Shown piece by piece: positions 22,969 through 33,000 of a stretch of DNA of 64,000 nucleotides. The position numbers were made by a program, and so were the translations under genes. The notes beneath the pieces were generated by a model. The model had not been told where the DNA came from and did not search any database. It worked only from the letters and a program-made list of their open reading frames with translations. How positions within the stretch are numbered: position 1 is the stretch's first letter; each line of letters opens with the position of its first letter. This DNA comes from Oenanthe sinensis (Eukaryota; Streptophyta; Magnoliopsida; Apiales; Apiaceae). The stretch spans positions 25,689,886 through 25,753,885 of the forward strand of contig CM053800.1 in NCBI GenBank assembly GCA_028671895.1. Reading direction: 5' to 3'.

Positions 22969-25707
22969 AGAGTCAGATAAGGTTATTTTGTCTAAGAGTA
23001 GTATGTTTGTAGGCAAGGGCTACGTTTGTGATGGGCTTTTTAAGCTCAATGTAATGTCTGTTAAAGACGAAAATGAATTGAAGAATTCTTCTGCTTACTT
23101 GCTTGAGTCTCCTAATTTATGGCATGCTAGATTAGGACATATGGATTATGACACTATACGACGATTAAGTGTAAAAGAATGCATACCAAAATTGAACATT
23201 GATTCAAAACATAAGTGTGAAACTTGTGTTGAGGCAAAATTAACGAGATCATCATTTAAACGTGTGGAAAGAAACACCAAAGTGCTAGACTTAATACATA
23301 GCAATATATGTGATTTAAAATTCGCTCCAACTCGAGGAGGTAACAAGTATTTTATTACATTCATAGATGATTGTATAAAATACTGCTATGTATATTTGCT
23401 CAAAAGCAAAGATGAAGCTATAGATAAATTTAAAATCTATAAGGAAGAAGTTGAGAAACAACAAACATATAAAATCAAAAGGATACGTAGTGATCGTGGA
23501 GGTGAATATGTTGAACCTTTTGGGGAATTCTGTTCACAACATGGTATAATCCATGAGGTCACTGCACCATATTCTCCTCAGTCAAATGGAGTGGCTGAGA
23601 GAAAGAATCGCACTATAAAGGAGATGATGAATGCGATGCTGCTAAGCTCTGGACTCCCACAGTCAATGTGGGGGGAAGCCATCTTAAGTGCAAATTATCT
23701 ATTAAATAGGATGATGCGCAAGAATAAGGATGAAAGTCCTTATGAAATATGGAAGAAAGAGAAACCGAGCTATAAGCATTTGAAAGTGTGGGGGTGCCTT
23801 GCTAAGGTACTGATCTATGTGCCTAAGAAAGTGAAGATTGGTCCAAAGACCGTAGATTGTATCTTCATTGGATATCCTCTAAATAGTACTGCATATAGGT
23901 TTCTCGTACATGAATCAAAGATTCCTAACATTCAAAAGAATACGATTATGGAGTCAAGGAATGCCTCATTCTTTGAGACAATATTTCCTTGTAATCCAGA
24001 AATCAACCACCCTACAACGTCTAAACGATCTCATGAATCTATAGAGGAAGATAATGAGGACGAAGACAGTGAAGATGAAAATGTGGGGGTAATAAGAAGC
24101 AAAAGACAAAGGAAAGAGAAATCCTATGGGTCAGAATTTATGACTTATTTGCTCGAAGAGGGTGATCCAAAAACCTATAAAGAAGCGGTAACATCACCTG
24201 ATGGACCTATGTGGAAAGAGGTCATCAAAGACGAAATTGATTCAATCATGCATAATCATACCTGGGAGCTAGTGGACCTGCCATCTGGATGTAAACCACT
24301 AGGATGCAAGTGGATTTTCAAAAAGAAATTGAAAACTGATGGCAGTATTGACAAGTATAAGGCCAGACTTGTAATTAAAGGATACAAGCAACAACATGGC
24401 CTCGATTACTTTGATGCATACTCCTCTGTATCACGAATAACATCCATAAGAATAGTGTTTGCTATTGCTGCACTACGAAACTTGGATGTACATCAAATGG
24501 ATGTGAAAACAGCTTTTCTAAATGGAGACTTAGACGAGGAAATCTACATGGAACAACCCGAAGGGTTTGTGGTTCCTGGACAGGAAAGAAAGGTATGTAG
24601 ATTAGTTAAGTCATTATATGACTTGAACCAAGCTCCCATGAAGTGGAATGAAAAGTTTCATCATTTTATGATGGAAAATGACTTCAAAGTGAATGAATGT
24701 GATAGTTGTGTCTATTAGAAGGATAACAAGAACGAATATGTCATGATAACATTGTATGTAGATGATCTACTTATTACTGGTAGTAGTGGAAAAATGATCA
24801 AGTCTCCAAAGGACATATTAAGATCAAGATTTGACATGAAAGATATGGGACAAGCAGATGTGATTCTAGGTGTGAAAATCTCTAGAACATCAGAAGGTGT
24901 CATGCTAAGTCAGTCACACTATGTTGACAAGAGATCCTTGAGAGGTTTGCCAAGGATGATAATGAGATAGCCAAAACACCTGTGGATTTGACTTTACATC
25001 TATCCAAGAATAAAGGTGTAGGGATTTCTCAATTGGAATACTCGAGGATAATAGGAAGTCTGATGTACCTAATGAGTTGTACAAGACCAGACATTGCGTA
25101 TTCAATCAGTAAATTAAGTAGATTCTCAAATAATCCAGGAGCTGATCATTGGAAAGCGATCATAAGAGTACTAAGGTACTTAAGAGGAACTCGAGACTAT
25201 GGACTACATTATGGAAAATATCCAGCAGTACTTGAAGGGTACATAGATGCAAATTGGATATCTAGCAAGAAGGCGTTGAAGTCTAAGAGTGGCTACGTGT
25301 TTACACTAGCTGGGGCAGCCGTGTCATGGAAATTCTTAAAACAAACAGTGATAACTCATTCCACGATGGAAGCTGAGTTCGTGGCATTAGACAAATGTGC
25401 ACAAGAGGCTGAATATTTACGCCAATTCATGGAGGATATTCCTAGATGGCCAAAACCTGTGACTGCAATAGGACTACATTGTGATAGTCAGTCAGCTATT
25501 GGCAAAGCACAGAATATGTTGTATAATGGTAAGTCTCGTCACATACGACAATGACACAGTTCCATTAGACAATTAATATCAACTGGAATTATCACTATTG
25601 ACTTTGTACCGTCAAGAGATAATATCGCGGATCCACTAACCAAAGGGTTATCAAGAGAACTAGTTGATAAATCATCTAAGGGGATGGGCCTTAAGCCTAT
25701 TGCTTAA
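22969..25707 (+). pseudogene. Element C integrase-RT-RNase H (disabled copia pol)
   Basis: This continues the frame broken at 9595, after the duplicated GTAAT. Domains in order: pre-integrase (LWHARLGHMD, CETCVEAK), integrase (RSDRGGEY, SNGVAERKNRT), RT (YVDDLLITG) and RNase H ([20 protein letters not shown]), ending SKGMGLKPIA and TAA at 25705-25707. Defects: the first catalytic Asp of integrase is Asn (IHSNICD), a TAG stands at 24716-24718 inside RT, a one-base frameshift lies near 24930, and a TGA stands at 25552-25554 in RNase H. This is an inactive copy older than the insertions in it. Confidence 0.9.
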
Positions 25708-26316
25708 CGGCGTCATGGTGGACACCCAACCTTGCTGACTAGAGGTCCCAAGAATTTGGTTCAAAATGGCAAACTAAATCATGATGACCAAATCACTGTG
25801 GGGGGTAACCCCTGGCTTGTTCCTATGGTGTGGAAACAGTGAGACCCGTATGATACAAGGGTAAGCTTACGCTTTTAATGATCTTTTAGTGAATACATGA
25901 AATTCAGGGTTGAATGCATGGAATTCAGTTGAGTAAACACGGGTTACTCTTTACGATAAAGATCACCTATGTATGAGAAAAGTGGGGCCGCATCAAAGGA
26001 GAATTGCGAGGCACAATCCTTTAGAAACTCCCGCAGAACCAGGATGATGTCCATGGCCAAAATGGACATAATCATGAGAGCTGAACGAGTCAGAAAATAT
26101 GTATTGATAAATATATCATCACTTACACAAACGGTTGAACAGTTCAAGGACACTCGCGTCTACTATCTACCAGTAAGGTCGGTATGCTTATTCAAGCGAA
26201 GGTTCAAGGAGCATTCTCTACCTATCGTATGCTATATCTGATCGAAGAAACTATCACCAAGCCAAATTCCGTGTCTGTCTGTCTCGTATGTTCTACTGAG
26301 ACATCAATCTCATCCA
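25708..26316 (+). other. Element C region between pol and polypurine tract
   Basis: About 0.6 kb without a convincing gene. The open frames at 25969-26241 and on the other strand have no recognisable domain. Some plant copia families have such a 3' spacer. Confidence 0.6.
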
Positions 26317-26326
26317 TGTGGGGGAT
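26317..26326 (+). other. Polypurine tract of element C
   Basis: Reads atgtgggggat-like purines immediately before the TGTTGG that begins the LTR. Confidence 0.75.
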
Positions 26327-27545
26327 TGTTGGAAAATGTGGGTAGAAGCCCCACATTGTTAAGTCATTTTGAGCCTAAGTTTGAATGCTTCTTCGGTGCG
26401 TGCGCGCAACAAGTTATGATTGGAGTATGTTCCTCTTTGAGAGAGCTTTCCAACGCATATTTAAGTATTCAAAATGATCAAGGAATGAATGAGATATGAT
26501 TATCCAAAGTTGGTACCTTGAAAGTGGAAATCTAGAAATGAGAACTTGAATCCCACATTGAATTGGAAAAGAGTTTTCCATGCCTTTATATAGTAGAACA
26601 CTTATGTAGTGTTTAAGATGTGTTAGTATGGTATTGCTCCACCACCCACGTGCGCGCAAGGGGGTGCAAATCATGGGATTTCAAGGGCAAATTTGTGGCT
26701 TCGCAAGCCTTCAGGCTTTCCGCGTGGGCGACCTGCGGACACGAATGCAGCAAAATTTGGGACAAATAAATCCGGACCAGTTTTGCTAAAAGTAGTTATC
26801 TGAGTACAAAGTTACTGTCAGAGTCTTGACAGTAAGTTTGAAACTTGCTGTCAGGACAGTGCCTTGACAGTAAGTATGAAACTTGCTGTCAGGACAGGCC
26901 TTGACAGTAAGTATCAAAGTTGATGTCAGCAGGAAAGTTACTATCGTAAACTCAAAGTTGCTGTGAGACAGGAAAGATACTGTCGTGTTTTTGACAGTAA
27001 ACTCAGATTAAACTTACTGTCACATTTCCACTGGGCTATAGTTCGTTATTTTGTTTTAATAATAAGTGTTATTATTAATTCGAAATTGATTACGAATTCA
27101 ATTTTGACAACCGATTGCCTTTATTATTTAATGCGTGATTAATTAGGTAAACGCGTGGTAATTAAGGAAATTGTGTAGCTTACAAGTTTTCCCGGTCTAT
27201 ATATTCATCTCATTCGATCTTAGGTTTAAGTAAGTCAATCTTCTGTCCTAAACCCTAAACACAGCCGTCATCTTCCTGGTGATAGTTTTTTTGCTCTGTT
27301 CAAGCTCGCTGAAGGTGTTGTTCTTCGTGACATCATCCTGTTCTCGTTTTATCCTGGAAGGCTATCGACTCAAACATACGGTGAGAGGCGAAATAGCTTT
27401 AAGGAGACAGTTCAACACTGGACTCGAGACATCCTCCGTTTCTTATCTTCCCTTTAACAGTTTACTTATTGTCATACACTACTCTGTTATTTGCACACAC
27501 AATCACTCGTGATTTATTATTGTATTTTTGGCAGATTGTTTCACA
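26327..27545 (+). repeat. 3' LTR of element C (solo partner off window; right end approximate)
   Basis: Begins TGTTGGAAAATGTGGG right after the polypurine tract. A TATA-like tttatata is at 26585-26592. I place the end at TTTCACA (27545), but the 5' LTR is not in view, so the right boundary is tentative. It contains a repeat block with four TTGACAGTAA words. Confidence 0.6.
26811..27022. repeat. TTGACAGTAA repeat block in element C LTR
   Basis: Exact TTGACAGTAA occurs at 26826, 26864, 26901 and 26991, with inverted partial copies (TTACTGTCA) at 26812 and 27014. The spacers repeat as 'aaacttgctgtcaggaca'. TTGAC is the core of the WRKY-binding W-box, so the block could be regulatory; that is inference. 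If the TATA at 26585 is used, it lies in transcribed sequence. Confidence 0.75.
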
Positions 27546-28106
27546 ATAATATCTCATCTTTTCAAATTTGAAATTTTTAACCTTTCTAAATCTTCACATC
27601 TGTTTCCGTATCTTTCGGATTTGATCCATATCATCTGTATCTGTTTTCACATCTTTCATATCTGAATTTTTGAACTAGTTTAGTATCATTTGTGATGACT
27701 TTTGTATATATAGGGGGCATGACCATTTTTTTTATGGCGTTTTGACCATATTTGTGGTGGTTATATGTCGTTTGTGACGATGTTGTGTAATATTAGATGA
27801 CTTTAGTTATGAATTGAAAGTTTTATGATATAATTTTATACTATATATTTTTGTTACACTTTCATCGACTTATTTATTTTTGTTGGTTTGTTTTTATTTT
27901 TCAGATTTAATTAGATGGGTAGTGTTTAGATGAAAGATGAATGGGAGCAGGATTTTAATACTCACTTGGATGAGAATAAGGGTATAGAGAAGCTGAATGG
28001 AGACATGAACTTGGATTTAATAGTCTCATTGTAATTAGATATTTTTTTTCTTGTATTTAGTTATTTTTAGTAGGGCACTCTTTTTCCCCTTGAGTTTTTT
28101 CTCATA

Positions 28107-28188
28107 GGGTTTTGCTCATGTGAGGTTTTAACGAGGATTTTGCTCATGTGAGGTTTTAACGAGGGTTTTGCTCATGTGAGGTTAACGA
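28107..28188. repeat. 28-bp tandem repeat x3
   Basis: The unit is close to ggttttgctcatgtgaggtt plus ttaacga and occurs three times in tandem; the third copy lacks two T residues. Confidence 0.85.
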
Positions 28189-28797
28189 GACCCTTCTTTG
28201 GTGGTATTTTATTTTCAGACATTAAGGTATTATTATCTAAATGTTCAGAGGCAACATGCTTACCTTTCGGTTAGATGATAAACTTGATGAATAAAATAAA
28301 CTCATTTTTAGGTTATTGTACTTCGTTACAATTCATTAATAAAATGTTATTTCTGTCAAAAAAATCAAGAGATGTACTAACTTAAAGTTATTTTTCAAAT
28401 TTTCTATATTATTCTGGGTCTTTCCAAAATACTTTAAATATTAAAATAAAGAAGTTACAATCCCTTCTTCTTGCGCCAAAGATCTTACTATTTCTGAAGG
28501 AACTGGAATTCCATCTCTTTTCCATTTCCATTCAAGAGTTCTTATGTATTTCCACGCCCCCTTGAGACCTCGAAAAATGGACAAATTCCTTTTCTTAGGA
28601 ACATATACAAGATTCGTCACAAAAAGGATAACGCTCATGGTATCATTATGAATATACAAACCAAAACTGATCTCGTACTAAACGAAACAACTTTTACTTT
28701 CCATAACCAAAATGAAAGAAAGTCAACCTCTTCCCTCATGTATTACATAATAACGTAATTTTTAATGAATTCACGCATTCTTTTGTTAATGGGAAAG

Positions 28798-28885
28798 CAA
28801 ATTGGGCTAAATGCATTGACTTCCGTGAGACACTGACGCATCAAATTGGGCTAAATGCATTGACTTCCGTGAGACACTGACGCAT
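28798..28885. repeat. Perfect 44-bp tandem duplication
   Basis: 28798-28841 is repeated exactly at 28842-28885 (begins caaattgggctaaatgcatt, ends gacgcat). No difference between copies suggests a recent slippage event or conversion. Confidence 0.92.
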
Positions 28886-29818
28886 GATAATGATGCGTTT
28901 GTATAATTTTTTCGGTAATGCATGATGCATATGAGTTTTTATTTTTTTTATTATTTAAAAACGCATGTTAAACTCGCGTTTTAAAAAAAATTAAGAAACA
29001 TAATTTCAAAATGTGTTTTCTAAACCAAGACAAAGTTACGTTTTTAAGTGATAAAAAGGGCCATTTTTCAGAATCGTGATATTTTGGACCATTTCACTCC
29101 AAATTGTGATATAAAGGGCCATCACCCTCTATTTTACATGAAAGATATAGCATAAAGATGAAAAAAAGGAATAAGATGACTCTCACACTCAGGGAAGTAG
29201 AGAAAATTCACTTGGAATACAGAAGATGAAAAAATACACCTTCATGCAGATTGCAAGAATCATTGATCATGGTGAAATTAATATAAACAAACTATTTTTT
29301 ATATATAATTATAAGCATCCTAATAACGTATGAACTATATGCTAACAAAACAACTGAGCCACCTCTATAATATTTACAATCATATATGTATCATAATGAT
29401 TGATATCCAACTCTTGTTCTGTGTTTGATAAATGTGGCTAGTTCAACGGTATAGCAAGACAACATCAATTGTTCAACGTTAGAAGCATATTAAAGAGATG
29501 GTCTTCTTGCTTCTACTGGGATCTTTATCAAGCAATGAAAGAGAAACTTTATACTGTTGTATACTTGTATTGCACATTGTGTTGTCTAGCACGGTAAATA
29601 CATAGCCAAAACCAACTAGCATCAATTGAAAAATGATCGAATAATGCAACTTCACTACAAATTTAGTTATGAAAAGAATCAACAATGTTTAATATACAGT
29701 ATACATATGTTGCAATGTGTAACATAGCAGATACCCCTGATTTCTTTCAACTAGTTCTCTTGCATCATACAAAACTCCATCTATCGAAATTAAGACTGAC
29801 GCAACATCTGTCACTGAA

Positions 29819-29821
<3 letters not shown>

Positions 29822-29863
<42 letters not shown>
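29822..29863. repeat. (TA)n microsatellite
   Basis: About 20 uninterrupted TA units. Confidence 0.95.
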
Positions 29864-29869
<6 letters not shown>

Positions 29870-30080
29870 AGCTGGTTCTCTTTACATCACTGGCCTATAT
29901 ATATGTATATATTCTATCTGTACAAGGCTAGATGTGTCTTAAGAACTCAAACCAAAACCTAACAAGTAAAATCAGGGTGTGGAAAGCAGTACACGTAGGT
30001 TGTGGGGATGACGGGGGGCTAAGAATGGTGCAGAAGGATAAAAAAATGAAAATAGAAATTATATAGGAAAAAAAACACTA

Positions 30081-33000
30081 TCATTTGCACTTAGCCACAG
30101 GAACAAACTCTTCACCGTCTTTTCTTAACCGAATTGTGGAACCCATTTTCTTGGCATTCTCAGCAAAGAGTTGATGCCTGTCATGTAAAAAAATGAGAAT
30201 TACGTAATATAAACAAAGAACATATATACTGTCTTATTTAGCAAAAAAAAACATATATACCGTCTAACTCAGCAGAGTAACAAAATTTTACAAAATGGAT
30301 GCAAGCGAAAAATGAAAATTTCTAAATTACATCTAAAACTTTTGGTAGTGTGGCAAAAACAAGTTAAATTCCTTGCTAAAATAAGATTCCATTTTTTATT
30401 GGTCAAAGTAATCACAAACATAATATTGACTAGCATGAAACCATAAAATTTCTCTTTCTTTCTTTTTTCTTTTGGGGTAAGAGTGTAAGACTGAGCTAAT
30501 ATCAGAGAAACAGGAATAAAAATTGATGAATTTAAAAAAGAGACCTTTCATACTCCAGCTTTTGAATAACTATACCATTTAGAAGTAGCTCGGAACTGTA
30601 AATTGATGCCCCTGTATATAAACATTGAGTGACATATTGATATAATAAATAGAAGTAATGTTCTTTATTACCATTTAATTGCATGAATATATACGATTGC
30701 TAACCTTTCTTGAGGAAAGGCACACAATCTGCATAATCTTCCTCACACGAAAGAACGATCAAGTCACTTGGAAATTCATCCTTCGGTGCAAAATGACCAA
30801 TTCTCTCGACAGCCTGAGCAAAAATATTCAGTGCGCTTAAAAACAAACTAGATTAACAAAAAGTATCTAAAATCTAAATACGCCGAGAAACTTGAAGAAA
30901 AAATTTATGTGTCATCATTCAGCAGCAGACTTTTAGATACTTCAGGTCATACCTATACAAATAAATGTAATTGCTAGTCATAATCTATTTAATCTAAGAA
31001 ACAGTTGAGGTACGAAGAAAATTTTCAATTTTACCAACAAACCCTAAGAAGCTAAGACTCGTGAAGATATATCTGAAAGGTCTGGTCTTGGGTTATTTGT
31101 CTCAGCATATTAACCAAGCACCAGGAGACGAGAATTTTACTAGTTCAGGTACTGCAAGTTGAAAATTATGTCACCAGCCATTACTTAGTGTGACAGATAT
31201 CAACGAAAGAACTTAAAAAATGGCAATCAAGTTTAATTATTTTCTGAATTGTAACCAAGAATTTGATGACCTCTTTAAGCAAGGTGGTCTATTTACTATA
31301 CAATATTCAGAAAATGTAAAAGCACTCTGCATTTCATCAGTCTGCATGATTTGTCATGTTAAACTAAAATATCTGAAGGAAGTAGGAACCTTGATAGTTA
31401 TCCTCTCTATGGACGGGATCTATTTACTAATTAAAACTTTCTTTTAGTAGATTACTTTCCACTTTCTAGATAAGCATAAAACAAACAGCATGAAATGCAA
31501 CTATCATAGTTATCCTCTATATGCATGGGAACCTGTTTACAAGTTTAGAAGATTAGTTACCTCTTTCTAGATAAGCACAGCCCAAACTGCATGTTATCAA
31601 GACATATCTTAGATAACATAACTCTAAATTGCATAAAATGATCACTATCATTATGTTTTCCAGTCCATTCTTTGCTTATGTCTGTAGTACAGAAATATTA
31701 TGCAAATACGCTGAAGTTGGAATCATACCTTACAACACCATAAATTTATAAGAGAGAACAAAAGATGTCAACACTTGAAATCAGAATTTTATAGTTTACC
31801 TGAGAACTATAACTACTAAAACCATACTATGCAGGAAGACTGAAGAAAGATATCACCCTTCGACAAGAATAACAAGATCTACAAATTTAATCAAGGACAA
31901 ACACATGCTATTATTCAGGACCTTTACTGAATCAGCACTGAGAACAACATATTCTGAAGTGAGGCCTCACTGCGAAATACTGTTAAATGTTACTCTTATG
32001 TACTAAAAAATCAAATATTGTATGAATAAAATTAGCGTGATCAGTTGGTATAATTAAGAGTGATACAGGGACTATTAATAAGCCTGATATCGGCACATTA
32101 ATAAATGAGTATTTGGGCTTGTAGTGAGTATGTTCTTAGACTACCTAAAGAAATCGAAATAAGAATCGGCCAGTCACCTTTGATCCTACAAGTTTCATCA
32201 CTTAATAATTTCACAAAGACCGAACAAGGTTTCTCATCAAGCAAACGACTCGAAAATATAAATGATAACGTATTGTTTATTAGGTTATTATTGTTCTGAT
32301 GCAATTACGTGACAATTTTTCTAATGAACAATCTGCTTTATCATATCAATGTAGCATTCTTTTCTTATTATGCCAAGATTAGGTTAATATTCTAATTAAT
32401 ACCATCTGTTTTGTATTCTTCTCATATCTATGCTTATATATGCTACTATATATAATGTGGTACACAATTTGAGTCGGCAAACTTATCAAAGTTTCATGGG
32501 GGCAGAACACTAACATCAACGAACAAAAGTTTAGAGTTAGTTTTCATTAAAGTAATTATGACTCGTTACTGATCAGCTCCAAAGATAAGGTAACATATTT
32601 TTGACACAATCTGTTGCCACCTGATGGGGAACGAGAATAAAGAATTAATATATATGCTATTAATTAGATTATGTTTGTTTAGTGTAGAGATAAATAGTAT
32701 ATTTATCTATATGTTTTACATGTGGGGTTAATAGGTTATTAGTTATGTAGTTTATTTATAATAAGCCCAATTGTTTATGGGTCTTAGGCTATTAGGTTAT
32801 TATTAGGGTTTCTATTCTCTATATAAGTGATGTAGTTCCCCACATATTAAATTAGACTTGATTATTGAGAATATCTTTGAATATTGAATTGGGTCTCTTT
32901 TATGGGTTGTGATCCATAGTTTTTCTCTCTTCTGCGGTTGGGAAACCCTTGGAGTAGTGGGTGTTCTACGGCTCATTCACCCAAGTTATATCTATTATCG

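Larger units (their letters stand above)
8895..27545 (+). mobile_element. Element C: old Ty1/copia host element, split by elements A and Tekay
   Basis: Gag and protease code ends at 9595, and the same plus-strand copia frame resumes at 22969 with pre-integrase, integrase, RT and RNase H, followed by a polypurine tract and an LTR at 26327. The gag starts mid-protein at 8895 because element A inserted there. The gag N-terminus, leader and 5' LTR must lie left of the window. The 9596-22963 interval belongs to the Tekay insertion. It carries stops and a frameshift and is the oldest layer of this nest. Confidence 0.85.
27546..30080. other. AT-rich intergenic DNA with short repeats, ending in BRCT gene 3' UTR
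   Basis: I see no supported gene. The 28.0-28.4 kb part carries a threefold repeat followed by an A-run (28355-28361) and may be the 3' tail of an old retroposon. Sequence at 29060-29125 has two 'gggccat' pieces like ends of MULE-type elements, but no partner was found. The last part before 30081 should hold the 3' UTR of the BRCT gene on the minus strand. Confidence 0.5.

Noticed and set aside
28441..28659. 72-codon minus-strand open frame with a Lys/Trp-rich sequence
   Set aside because: No domain, start context, splice sites or neighbour supports a gene; most likely chance or a very old fragment.
29060..29125. Possible second MULE end ('gggccatttttcagaatcg...')
   Set aside because: No inverted partner or target duplication could be found nearby.
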